A stretch of DNA of 36,331 nt from an uncultured Bacteroidales bacterium (GCA_902769535.1 CACXPH010000016.1:1-36331), one strand, 5' to 3'. Shown: positions 29,298 to 36,331, numbered from the stretch's first letter. Numbers and translations are program-made. Notes: generated by a model not told the origin, from the sequence alone.

Positions 29298-29329
29298 TTT
29301 GCATATATCATAAAAAAGCAGTACCTTTG
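29298..29329 (+). promoter_or_regulatory. Promoter of tRNA-Leu
   Basis: TTTG (29298-29301), 20 bases, TACCTTTG (29322-29329), with TTTGCATATATC at -33. It lies 14 bases before the mature tRNA, giving a very short 5' leader. Confidence 0.82.
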
Positions 29330-29343
29330 CACCCGATTTTGTC

Positions 29344-29429
29344 GCCGCGATGTTGGAATTGGTAGACAAGAAAGACTTAAAATCTTTTGCCCAGTGATGG
29401 GCGTGCCGGTTCGACCCCGGCTCGCGGTA
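29344..29429 (+). tRNA. tRNA-Leu (anticodon UAA)
   Basis: An 86-base type II tRNA. The acceptor arms GCCGCGA and TCGCGGT pair, with discriminator A at 29429; CCA is not encoded. The anticodon stem AAAGA/TCTTT (29371-29375, 29383-29387) encloses TAA at 29378-29380. A long variable arm (GCCC/GGGC) and a T arm with TTCGACC complete the fold. Confidence 0.95.
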
Positions 29430-29431
29430 CG

Positions 29432-29464
29432 AAATACGACGACTCTCAGAGCCGCCGTATTTTT
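29432..29464 (+). terminator. tRNA-Leu terminator overlapping the NlpC/P60 3' end
   Basis: AAATACG (29432-29438) pairs with CGTATTT (29456-29462), with further inner pairs, followed by TTTTTG. The loop holds the stop codon of the convergent NlpC/P60 gene (29448-29446). Confidence 0.7.
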
Positions 29465-30243
29465 GTTAGATGATGTGTGTATTCACCGGATTCGGCATTG
29501 AAGATGCCTTGCGAATCGAGTTTCTCCACCTTCACTCTTCCGGAGCAGTGGATGATCCGCTCCGGATCGACCACAATGCCCACGTGACTGATCTTACCGT
29601 CCTGATGGTCGAAGAACGCAAGATCGCCGGCTTTTGCCTGCTCTAACGAGACTTCTTCGCCTTGCGTCACTTGTTCGCTCGCATTTCGTTTCAGCGACTT
29701 TCCAAACAGGCTCATGACGGTCTGTGTGAAACCCGAGCAGTCCATACCTAAGGCGTTCTTACCACCCCACAAGTAGGGCACATTCAAGAAGAAACGCACG
29801 GTCTGCAGCAGGTTCTCTTGGTTCAATTCCCGAGGCTCCGTGATGACCATCGAAGGGTCAATCCGAAAACCTACTCCGAGCACCTCAAAACGTCCGTTTT
29901 GGTAGTTCGCCAACTTCGTTCCGGCCGTCAGCGGTATCGTCTGACCGTTGTTCTCACTCACGGCATATGTCATCGGAAAAGCCACCATCGCCGCACTCTT
30001 CAGTGCCTCCGCATAAGTCGTGTATTCCTCGTCGGACATAGGCGTTACCATCTTGGCATCTACCCAGCCTTCCTGCCCGTCGGAATCGAGGCGCACATAG
30101 CGCCATCGATCATTTGTGATTTCAGATTTATGAGTTATGATTTGGCACAACTCCCCAAACAGCATCTGGGTGTTCTGCTCTGCACCTTCGCGTGCCTCAG
30201 CCCGCACAGGAATAATACTATGTAACGCTATTCCGTAACCCAT
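29446..30243 (-). CDS. NlpC/P60 peptidoglycan endopeptidase with N-terminal SH3-like domain
   Basis: Cysteine peptidase that would cleave gamma-D-Glu-diamino acid bonds in muropeptides. Residues 1-80 resemble a bacterial SH3 domain (IIPVRAEARE...MLFGE...GWVDAKMV). The catalytic domain has Cys in GMDCSGFTQTV and His in ISHVGIVVD, followed by IIHCSGRVK. No signal peptide is visible, as in the cytoplasmic recycling type. I chose the ATG at 30243 (MGYGIALHS) because homologues start close to this point; a TTG further out would lie in the 7-bp repeats. One array encodes the N-terminus (30233-30274) and another (30110-30144) encodes CQIITHKSEITN inside the SH3 part. Confidence 0.85.
   Translation of the reverse strand: MGYGIALHSIIPVRAEAREGAEQNTQMLFGELCQIITHKSEITNDRWRYVRLDSDGQEGWVDAKMVTPMSDEEYTTYAEALKSAAMVAFPMTYAVSENNGQTIPLTAGTKLANYQNGRFEVLGVGFRIDPSMVITEPRELNQENLLQTVRFFLNVPYLWGGKNALGMDCSGFTQTVMSLFGKSLKRNASEQVTQGEEVSLEQAKAGDLAFFDHQDGKISHVGIVVDPERIIHCSGRVKVEKLDSQGIFNAESGEYTHHLTKIRRL
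30110..30144 (+). repeat. Heptad array inside the NlpC/P60 gene, AAATCAT family
   Basis: Five 7-bp units (TCATTTG, TGATTTC, AGATTTA, TGAGTTA, TGATTTG). It lies in the SH3-like part of the gene and closely resembles the intergenic array at 18954. Confidence 0.8.
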
Positions 30244-30274
30244 AACCCATAACCTGTAACCCGTAACCCTTACC
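30233..30274 (+). repeat. Heptad array between nadB and the NlpC/P60 gene, GGTTA family
   Basis: Six 7-bp units (CCGTAAC, CCATAAC twice, CTGTAAC, CCGTAAC, CCTTACC) cover the nadB stop and the start of the NlpC/P60 gene. Confidence 0.85.
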
Positions 30275-31871
30275 AAACCTCCTGCGGGTGCTCGTTCGCG
30301 GTACGCGGGTAGTCAATCGAGTAATGCAGTCCGCGGCTCTCCTTGCGTTCCATCGCCTGGCGCGTGATCAGATAGCCCACATTGATCATGTTTCGCAACT
30401 CACAGATCTCCTTATCGGCTTTGACGCGTTTGAAGAGGTCTTCGGTCTCTTCATACAGCAGATCCAGACGTTCCCACGCACGACGCAGACGTAAGTCTGA
30501 ACGCACGATACCTACGTACGTGGACATAATCTGTCCAACCTCTTTGACGTCCTGCGCGATGAGCACACGTTCCTCGTTACTGAGCGTGCCTTCGTCATTC
30601 CAAGCAGGAATCTTATCATTGAAATCGTAGTTCTCAATAGCACTCAAGCTGTGCTTGGCAGCTGCATCGGCATAGACCACCGCCTCGATCAGACTGTTCG
30701 ACGCCAGACGGTTTCCGCCATGCAGACCCGTGCACGAGCACTCACCTACGGCATACAAGCGATGGATAGTTGACTGACCGTCCAAGTCCACTTTGATACC
30801 GCCGCACATATAATGTGCGCAGGGTGCCACAGGGATATACTGCTTGGTGATATCAATGCCGATACTCAGGCACTTGGCGTAGATATTGGGGAAGTGATGT
30901 TTGGTCTCTTCCGGATCTTTATGCGTCACGTCCAGACATACATGGTCGATAGCGTGAATCTTCATCTCGTTGTCGATGGCACGGGCCACGATGTCACGCG
31001 GCGCGAGACTCAGACGCGGGTCGTATTTCTGCATGAACTCCTCGCCGTTCGGCAGTCGCAATATACCTCCGTATCCGCGCATCGCCTCGGTGATCAGGTA
31101 TGCCGGATGGGTCTCACGCGGGTTATACAGACTCGTCGGATGGAACTGCACAAACTCCATATCCTTCACCGCACCCTTCGCACGATAGACCATCGCTATA
31201 CCATCTCCTGTCGCGATCTCCGGGTTGGTGGTCGTAGCATAGACAGCACCCGTTCCACCGGTCGCCATGAGTGTGATTCGACTCAGGTACGTGTCAATCT
31301 TCTGGGTCTTGGGATTGAGGATATACGCACCGTAACACTCTATATCCGGTGTACGTCTTGTCACCCGCACGCCTAAGTGGTGCTGCGTGATGATCTCCAC
31401 TGCAAAATGGTTCTCCAGAACCTCAATAAACGGATTCTCCCGCACCGCTGCCATCAGTCCGCGTTGAATCTCTGCGCCGGTGTCATCCGCGTGGTGCAGA
31501 ATACGGAACTCCGAGTGGCCGCCTTCGCGGTGTAAGTCGAAAGCCCCGTCCTCTTTCTTGTCGAAATTAACACCCCAGTTCACCAACTCCTCGATACCAC
31601 GCGGTGCGTTCTTCACCACCTGCTCGACTGCTGCCGGGTCACTGAGCCAGTCACCGGCCACCATCGTATCGTGTATATGTTTCTCGAAATCGTCCACCAA
31701 GAGGTTCGTCACCGAGGCGATACCTCCTTGTGCCTTCGCGGTGTTCGCTTCCTCGAGCGTCGTCTTACAGCACAACGCGATGCGATACTTACCGGAGCGC
31801 GCTACCTTCAGCGCAAAACTCATTCCGGCCACACCGCCTCCAATAATCAAAAAATCGTATTTTTTCGTCAT
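30270..31871 (-). CDS. nadB: L-aspartate oxidase
   Basis: FAD enzyme that makes iminoaspartate for NAD synthesis. The dinucleotide motif is IIGGGVAGMS (about 9-18). Active-site blocks are HREGGHSEFRILH, FVQFHPTSLY, the ITEAMRGYGG region and GGNRLASNSLIEAVVYA. The C-terminal helical domain ends DYPRTANEHPQEVW. At 533 residues the length is normal. The ATG at 31871 lies one base after the comF stop. nadA and nadC are not in this window. Its place in a hexuronate operon has no obvious metabolic logic. Confidence 0.94.
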   Translation of the reverse strand: MTKKYDFLIIGGGVAGMSFALKVARSGKYRIALCCKTTLEEANTAKAQGGIASVTNLLVDDFEKHIHDTMVAGDWLSDPAAVEQVVKNAPRGIEELVNWGVNFDKKEDGAFDLHREGGHSEFRILHHADDTGAEIQRGLMAAVRENPFIEVLENHFAVEIITQHHLGVRVTRRTPDIECYGAYILNPKTQKIDTYLSRITLMATGGTGAVYATTTNPEIATGDGIAMVYRAKGAVKDMEFVQFHPTSLYNPRETHPAYLITEAMRGYGGILRLPNGEEFMQKYDPRLSLAPRDIVARAIDNEMKIHAIDHVCLDVTHKDPEETKHHFPNIYAKCLSIGIDITKQYIPVAPCAHYMCGGIKVDLDGQSTIHRLYAVGECSCTGLHGGNRLASNSLIEAVVYADAAAKHSLSAIENYDFNDKIPAWNDEGTLSNEERVLIAQDVKEVGQIMSTYVGIVRSDLRLRRAWERLDLLYEETEDLFKRVKADKEICELRNMINVGYLITRQAMERKESRGLHYSIDYPRTANEHPQEVW

Positions 31872-31872
31872 G

Positions 31873-32586
31873 TTATCTTGCTTTGCAAAGTGCAAAAACA
31901 CTAAACTTTGCGCCTCTAATGCGCTTCATCGCCTTCAGGCAGGCTTTCATCGTTTCGCCTGTTGTGATCAGGTCATCCACTACCAGAATATGCTTTTTAT
32001 ACAGCTGTTCGGGATGGTTAACCTCAAACGCATCGGCCACGTTCGTGCGTCGTCCTTCGCCGTCTTGCAGTGCCTGCTTAGGCGTGTTACGTACGCGCAG
32101 CACGTGCATAGTGTCAATAGGTATACCTGTTATCTCGCTCAGCCCGCGTGCGATATATTCGGACTGGTTGTACCCGCGTTCACGCAAGCGTTTCGGATGC
32201 AAGGGCATCGGGATGATCAGGTCTATTCCATCGAAGAACGCCTCGTTACGCCAGTCGAGCACTGCCTGTCGTGCCATCCAATAACCCAGTTCCGGTTGAT
32301 CCGCGTACTTCATCCGATGGATGACGTGCTGTATCGGATGGTCTTTCTCGTAGAACAGATACGCCGCAGCCCGTTCCAGACGCATCGCCTGTTTGCGTTC
32401 GGACTTACCGTCCGTAAACGTCGTCTCCGTGCTGTTCTCCCGCAAGATGTCCTGTTCCGTGCGCGGTAAGCGTTTCCAGCAGTCGGTGCAGAGCCATTCT
32501 ATATGCTCCTCATCTATCTGCTTTTGGCTTATATACCGGCCGCAGAACGGACAGGTGCGCGGGAAGAATAGATCAAAGAGTGACAC
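31873..32586 (-). CDS. comF: ComF-family phosphoribosyltransferase-like protein
   Basis: A 237-residue protein with an N-terminal zinc finger (CPFC at 12-15 and CTDC at about 33-36) and a type I phosphoribosyltransferase fold. The PRPP-binding loop is LVVDDLITTGETM (about 199-211), with RGYNQSEYIARGLSEITGI before it. In competent bacteria ComF acts in DNA uptake and replication restart; in Bacteroidetes its role is unproven. It overlaps the uxaA 3' end by 14 bases and is followed one base later by nadB. Confidence 0.88.
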   Translation of the reverse strand: MSLFDLFFPRTCPFCGRYISQKQIDEEHIEWLCTDCWKRLPRTEQDILRENSTETTFTDGKSERKQAMRLERAAAYLFYEKDHPIQHVIHRMKYADQPELGYWMARQAVLDWRNEAFFDGIDLIIPMPLHPKRLRERGYNQSEYIARGLSEITGIPIDTMHVLRVRNTPKQALQDGEGRRTNVADAFEVNHPEQLYKKHILVVDDLITTGETMKACLKAMKRIRGAKFSVFALCKAR

Positions 32587-34054
32587 CGTTCTTAAAGATC
32601 GCTATCTCGTGGTATCCGTTCTTCTCGTTGTTCGTCTTGGCGCCGTTAGCCACCTCGATCACGAAGTCTGCAAAACGTTTGGCCACTTGCTCCATCGGTT
32701 CGCCTTCGGCGATGACACCCGCGTTGAAATCAATCCAGTTCGGTTTATTGTTCGCCAGGTTCGAGTTCGTGGAGATTTTCATGGTCGGCACGTAGGTACC
32801 AAACGGCGTTCCGCGACCGGTGGTAAAGAGCACCATATGGCATCCGCACGAAGCCAAAGCCGTCGAGGCCACGAGATCATTACCAGGAGCCGACAAGAGG
32901 TTGAGTCCCTTCACTTGCAGACGCTCGCCGTAGGCCATTACACCGCGTACGAGCGACGCACCGCATTTCTGCGTGCAACCAAGTGCTTTATCTTCCAGCG
33001 TCGAGATACCTCCGGCTTTGTTACCCGGACTCGGGTTCTCACCCACCGGTTCGCCGTGACTCAAGAAATAATCCTTGAAATCATTGATGAGGCTCACCGT
33101 CTGGTCGAACAACTCCTTATTCGCGCAGCGGTCCATGAGGATGGTTTCTGCACCGAACATCTCCGGCACTTCCGTCAGCACCGTTGTACCACCTTGCGCT
33201 ACGAGCCAGTCACTCAGCATGCCCAATAACGGATTGGCGGTAATACCACTGAAGCCGTCCGAACCGCCGCATTTGAGACCAACGCGCAACTCACTCAGAG
33301 GCACTGCCACGCGTTTGTCGTGCTGTGTTTTCGTGTACAGTTCACGCAAGATCGGCATACAGTATTCTACTTCATCGCCTTGGATCTTCTGCGTCGTCAC
33401 GAACTTCACGCGATCCTCATCGATCTCTCCGCAGAACTGTTTGAACACATCCGGCTGGTTATTCTCACAACCCAGGCTGACTACCAAAATAGCACCTGCA
33501 TTCGGGTGATGAATCATATTGCGAAGGATCTTCTTCGTGTTCTCATGATCGTCGCCTAACTGCGAACAACCGTAGTTGTGCGGGAAGGCGAAGATATTGT
33601 CCGCACCTGTTTCTTGACGCAGACGCTCGGCGCATTTCTGGATGATGCCGTTCACGCAACCTACGGTCGGGATGATCCACACTTCATTGCGGATACCCAC
33701 CTGGCCGTCTTTGCGGCGGTAGCCCATGAAGGTGCGTTTCTCGTCCGGGATATTAAGCACCACCTCTTTCGGGTGGTACTCGTATTCGAGCAGACCGGCC
33801 AAGTTCGTTTTGATGTTATTCTCGTTCATCCACGAACCCGCTTTCTTCGCTTCACGTGCATGACCGATCGGAAAACCGTACTTGATGACGTTCTCGCCTT
33901 CTGCAAGGTCCTTGATGGCGATCTTATGGCCTGCAGGCACGTTCTCTAAAACGGTGATCTGCTTGCCGTCCACCTCAATAACCGCGCCTGCCGACTGCGG
34001 TTGGATAGCTACCACCACATTGTCGGCAGGGTTGATTTTCAGGATATTCGTCAT
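32573..34054 (-). CDS. uxaA: Altronate dehydratase
   Basis: Converts D-altronate to 2-keto-3-deoxygluconate in galacturonate catabolism. At 493 residues it has both usual parts: an N-terminal SAF-like domain (about 1-95, LENVPAGHKIAIKDLAEGE) and the C-terminal UxaA domain with VGIRNEVWIIPTVGCVN, FPHNYGCSQLGDD, LGCENNQ and GLKCGGSDGFSGITANP, whose cysteines may bind the metal or Fe-S centre. The ATG at 34054 (MTNILKINP) lies one base after the uxaB stop. Paired with uxaB. Confidence 0.93.
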   Translation of the reverse strand: MTNILKINPADNVVVAIQPQSAGAVIEVDGKQITVLENVPAGHKIAIKDLAEGENVIKYGFPIGHAREAKKAGSWMNENNIKTNLAGLLEYEYHPKEVVLNIPDEKRTFMGYRRKDGQVGIRNEVWIIPTVGCVNGIIQKCAERLRQETGADNIFAFPHNYGCSQLGDDHENTKKILRNMIHHPNAGAILVVSLGCENNQPDVFKQFCGEIDEDRVKFVTTQKIQGDEVEYCMPILRELYTKTQHDKRVAVPLSELRVGLKCGGSDGFSGITANPLLGMLSDWLVAQGGTTVLTEVPEMFGAETILMDRCANKELFDQTVSLINDFKDYFLSHGEPVGENPSPGNKAGGISTLEDKALGCTQKCGASLVRGVMAYGERLQVKGLNLLSAPGNDLVASTALASCGCHMVLFTTGRGTPFGTYVPTMKISTNSNLANNKPNWIDFNAGVIAEGEPMEQVAKRFADFVIEVANGAKTNNEKNGYHEIAIFKNGVTL

Positions 34055-34055
34055 T

Positions 34056-35591
34056 TTAGAATAAGCTTTTGATTTTCGAAACAAGGCCTTCTACTTTGTC
34101 CGCAGCGAGTACCAGTTGAACGGTCTCGAGCATACCGATCTTCTCGATGCAGTCGAGGTAGAGCTCTACCATATCGGTCAGACCCGGGATCTTGTTGAGG
34201 TCCTCTTTGGACTCTTTCCAGATGATGTCGGTAGCGCCGAGCACGCCTTCTGCCACCTTGCGGGTGTCGCCGGTAGCCCAGAGTTGCTTGAGCAGGTCCA
34301 TGATCTCCTGTGCATCGTTCGGCTCGATCGGTGCACCGTCGGCACGGGTACCGCCCTTGTAGTACTCAATGATAGCAGCGAGACCGAGCACGAGGCCTTT
34401 CGGCAGTTGACCTTTGCGCTCCAAGTAGATCTTGAGGCCCGGCAGGTCGCGTGTCTCGAATTTCGGGAAGGAGTTGAGCATGATTGATGTAACGGCATGA
34501 TCTACGTACGGGTTGTTGAAACGCTCCAGCACGGATTCGCCGTACGCCTTGAGTTCATCCTTCGGCAGGTTGAGGGTCTCGAGCAACTCATCGAACATCA
34601 CGAGGTGGATGTACTTACCGAGCACGTCGTGGTTGCAAGCGTCGCGAACGATGTTCACACCACTCAGGTACGATACCGGACTGAGGACAGTGTGCGGGCC
34701 GTTGAGCAGCGTCACCTTACGCTCGTGGTACGGTTTCTCGCTCTCTGCAATCAGCACGTTCAGACCAGCTTTGTTGGCAGGGAATTCTGCCTCGAGTTCT
34801 TCGATCGACATGTTCTCCGGTTTCTCGATCACCCAGAGGTGGAAGATCTCGGCTTGCACGACGAGGTTGTCGTTATAACCGATTTTCTCCTGGATAGCAG
34901 CGATGTCCTTGCGCGGGAAGCCCGGTACGATACGATCTACGAGCGTTGCGCAGACGTAGTTGTATTTCTCGAACCACTCCTTGAAACCAGCGTAGTCAGC
35001 TCCGAAATCGTCTTTCCACAACTCGATGTACTTGCGGATGCAGTCTTTGAGATGGTGGCCGTTCAAGAAGATCAGCTCACACGGCATGAAGATCAGACCC
35101 TTCGTCGGATCGCCGTTGAAAGTCTTGTAACGACGGAACAACAGCTGAACCAACTTGCCCGGATACGAACTTGCCGGCGCATCGCTGAACTTACATGCGG
35201 GATCGAAGGTGATACCTGCCTCGGTGGTATTGGAGATGACGAAACGAATCTCCGGCTGCTCTGCCAGCGCCATGTAGGCCCAGTTCTGGGTGTACGGGTT
35301 GAGGGCACGAGAGATAACGTCGATACGCTCGAGCGAGTTAACCGCCTCACCTTTCAGACGACCCTGCAGGTTTACGTGGTACAAGCAGTCCTGACCGTTC
35401 AGCCACTCTACCATACCTTTGTCGATTGGTTGAACAACAGCTACCGAACCGTTGAAGTTCGTCTTGGCGTTCATGTTCCAAACGATCCAGTCTACGAATG
35501 CACGGAGGAAGTTACCCTCACCAAACTGGATGATCTTCTCAGGAGCCACGCTCTTCGGCGCTGTCCATTTGTTCAATGCTTTTTTTGCCAT
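34056..35591 (-). CDS. uxaB: Tagaturonate reductase (mannitol dehydrogenase family)
   Basis: NADH-dependent reduction of D-tagaturonate to D-altronate. The N-terminal nucleotide-binding motif is IQFGEGNFLRAF (about 20-31), followed by TEAGI and the mannitol-dehydrogenase family block VTLLNGPHTVLSPVSYLSG (about 292-310), with Lys and His downstream. 511 residues. I chose the ATG at 35591 (MAKKALNKW); longer versions would reach into the promoter at 35641-35672. It heads the operon uxaB-uxaA-comF-nadB-nlpC. No uxaC, kdgK or transporter is visible here. Confidence 0.9.
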   Translation of the reverse strand: MAKKALNKWTAPKSVAPEKIIQFGEGNFLRAFVDWIVWNMNAKTNFNGSVAVVQPIDKGMVEWLNGQDCLYHVNLQGRLKGEAVNSLERIDVISRALNPYTQNWAYMALAEQPEIRFVISNTTEAGITFDPACKFSDAPASSYPGKLVQLLFRRYKTFNGDPTKGLIFMPCELIFLNGHHLKDCIRKYIELWKDDFGADYAGFKEWFEKYNYVCATLVDRIVPGFPRKDIAAIQEKIGYNDNLVVQAEIFHLWVIEKPENMSIEELEAEFPANKAGLNVLIAESEKPYHERKVTLLNGPHTVLSPVSYLSGVNIVRDACNHDVLGKYIHLVMFDELLETLNLPKDELKAYGESVLERFNNPYVDHAVTSIMLNSFPKFETRDLPGLKIYLERKGQLPKGLVLGLAAIIEYYKGGTRADGAPIEPNDAQEIMDLLKQLWATGDTRKVAEGVLGATDIIWKESKEDLNKIPGLTDMVELYLDCIEKIGMLETVQLVLAADKVEGLVSKIKSLF

Positions 35592-35640
35592 AATGATGTA
35601 TATTTTAGTTATTTGATCGTTCTCGCACAACTTTGCGGTG

Positions 35641-35672
35641 CAAAGTTATAAAAAATTATTGACATACGCAAG
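35641..35672 (-). promoter_or_regulatory. Promoter of the uxaB operon
   Basis: Minus strand CTTG (35672-35669), 20 bases, TAACTTTG (35648-35641), with TTGCGTATGTC at -33. The leader to the ATG at 35591 is about 43 bases. Confidence 0.8.
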
Positions 35673-35702
35673 ATTTTTGTATTTTTTATACAAAAGACGT
35701 CA

Positions 35703-35741
35703 AAAAAAACACCAAAGGCAGCCGGAAAGCTGCCTTTGGTC
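35703..35741 (-). terminator. Strong terminator of the two-gene 52-aa cassette
   Basis: ACCAAAGGCAGC (35712-35723) pairs perfectly with GCTGCCTTTGGT (35730-35741) around a six-base loop, followed on the minus strand by TG and eight T. Twelve base pairs without mismatch. Confidence 0.9.
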
Positions 35742-35768
35742 ATTCAAAGCCGTATGGCGGGATACGGA

Positions 35769-35927
35769 TTAATTCTGATTATGTTCCTTGAAAAATTTAG
35801 TAAACGAACTTAAGACTGTAATCATTTTAGGATGATCTTTTCGCATTAAGATACTTGAATAATACCGAATATTCTCAACCACATAGGGAGCACGCTGGTT
35901 TATGGCATCTACTGAGAGGTTAATCAT
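35769..35927 (-). CDS. Second small protein of a coupled pair, unknown function (52 aa)
   Basis: A 52-codon frame whose ATG (35927-35925) overlaps the stop of the preceding 52-codon gene (ATGA, four bases). The peptide starts MINLSVDAIN and looks mostly helical, with an aromatic, basic C-terminal half (SSFTKFFKEHNQN). It ends 28 bases before a strong terminator. Promoter, coupling and terminator together make a real bicistronic unit likely. I recognise no family. A toxin-antitoxin pair is possible from the layout alone, but nothing in the sequence proves it. Confidence 0.6.
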   Translation of the reverse strand: MINLSVDAINQRAPYVVENIRYYSSILMRKDHPKMITVLSSFTKFFKEHNQN

Positions 35928-36082
35928 TGTGCTATGGTTGCTCCGTATCTTTGTTGATAAATTTCCCTAGCACGAGCTTCAAATATTTTTCTCATGCCTA
36001 CCATCTTACGGAGTGCTTCCATACGTTCCTCTTCAGAATTGTACTTAACAACCAATTCATCATCCATAGTTTTGTCCTCCAT
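35924..36082 (-). CDS. First small protein of a coupled pair, unknown function (52 aa)
   Basis: A 52-residue frame starting MEDKTMDDELVVKYNS, followed by a charged helical segment (EEERMEALRKMVGMRKIFEARAREIY). It is acidic at the N-terminus and basic later, a pattern seen in small antitoxins and in DNA-binding peptides alike. The ATG at 36082 lies 16 bases after a consensus -7 box. The stop overlaps the next gene's start by ATGA. No known family is recognised. Confidence 0.6.
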   Translation of the reverse strand: MEDKTMDDELVVKYNSEEERMEALRKMVGMRKIFEARAREIYQQRYGATIAQ

Positions 36083-36083
36083 T

Positions 36084-36129
36084 TACCTTTGACGCTGCAA
36101 AGGTACAACAAAAAAATCAATTGTACAAA
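36084..36129 (-). promoter_or_regulatory. Promoter of the 52-aa cassette with inverted repeat over -7
   Basis: Minus strand TTTG (36129-36126), 20 bases, TACCTTTG (36105-36098). The -7 box is one arm of a perfect inverted repeat TACCTTTG-6 bases-CAAAGGTA (36084-36105), so the transcript start lies inside a palindrome; a possible operator. Confidence 0.75.
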
Positions 36130-36233
36130 TATTTCGGCAAAAAAACGAAATATGCTTGCATAATTTTGTTGTTTTGACAAAATGGTTGTCCGTTGCAGGA
36201 TACTGCGACTGTACCTTCGAAGGGTTCCCTCTC

Positions 36234-36331
36234 TGAAGTGAACCCCAAAAGTTAGACATAAAACAAAAGTGTCGCTTATGGTACATTCACTAGAGGAGAA
36301 GTTACAAGTAATTAAGATGCACAAACAAGGT
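36234..36331 (+). mobile_element. Left end of an IS3-family element, cut by window edge
   Basis: TGAACCCCAAAAGTTAGACA (36239-36258) resembles the terminal inverted repeats of IS3/IS150-group elements, and an orfA-like frame starts 20 bases later. The outer edge may be 36234 (TGAAGTGAACC) or 36239. The right end is beyond the window. Confidence 0.7.
36278..36331 (+). CDS. IS3-family transposase OrfA, N-terminal fragment
   Basis: Eighteen codons are visible, MVHSLEEKLQVIKMHKQG, running off the right edge. The pattern (SLEEKLQVIKMHKQG) fits the first helix of the helix-turn-helix in IS150-type OrfA proteins. The IS-like inverted repeat just upstream supports this. The rest, including any frameshift to OrfB, cannot be seen. 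Confidence 0.65.
   Translation, partial: MVHSLEEKLQVIKMHKQG

Noticed and set aside
34497-35651. A 384-codon plus-strand frame opposite uxaB
   Set aside because: Antisense to a conserved gene, no family features, runs through the uxaB promoter.

Overview
This looks like a chromosomal window from an uncultured-type member of the order Bacteroidales. Three things point there. Most intergenic promoters fit the Bacteroidetes pattern (a -33 TTG-type box, exactly 20 bases, then TAnnTTTG). Start codons are preceded by A-rich leaders such as AAAATTATG instead of a strong Shine-Dalgarno sequence. The gene content and order are also characteristic: a run of HD phosphohydrolase, lpxD, lpxC and lpxA; a DUF6377-type membrane regulator; a smalltalk-like small protein; and a large secreted surface protein. 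No CRISPR array, rRNA or complete insertion sequence is present. One tRNA, Leu(UAA), is seen.

Layout: (1) 1-2540 is an accessory patch of very small proteins, mostly on the minus strand, with unusual DNA: an 11-bp tandem repeat, a 14-bp palindrome, and a HigA-like orphan antitoxin gene facing a divergent 73-residue gene across two operator-like inverted repeats. (2) 2600-9400 holds a 1832-residue secreted multidomain protein, a 47-residue peptide gene behind it, and a YghZ-like aldo/keto reductase in front. (3) 9550-16260 (plus strand) carries a DUF6377 regulator, a PlsC-like acyltransferase, a DUF819 permease, an outer-membrane beta-barrel protein and an RsmF-like rRNA methyltransferase. (4) 16105-21024 (minus) is a probable operon: thioredoxin, K+/H+ antiporter, SDR epimerase, DEAD-box helicase. 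(5) aroB stands alone on the plus strand and shares a palindromic -33 box with the thioredoxin operon. (6) 22153-29214 (minus) is a probable operon: HD protein, lpxD, lpxC, lpxA, glnS, a PD-(D/E)XK protein and phoH. (7) tRNA-Leu converges on a second minus-strand operon, 29446-35591: uxaB, uxaA, comF, nadB and an NlpC/P60 hydrolase. (8) The right end has a two-gene cassette of 52-residue proteins and the left end of an IS3-family element cut by the window edge.

The most striking feature is a set of about fourteen short arrays of degenerate 7-bp tandem repeats (one array has an 8-bp period), mostly about 35 bp or five units long. They fill the gaps between core genes from 13.2 to 30.3 kb and also lie inside reading frames of conserved enzymes. 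They fall into a few related unit families (AAATCAT, GGTTAnN, GTTnAAn, AATTTTC). One of them sits where the helicase reading frame runs past its usual end and overlaps rsmF antisense by 155 bp. I do not recognise a described element of this kind in Bacteroidetes. The other main leads are the shared-palindrome bidirectional promoter, the conserved extended -33 box, the LpxC without its usual FabZ fusion partner, and the two small-gene cassettes.
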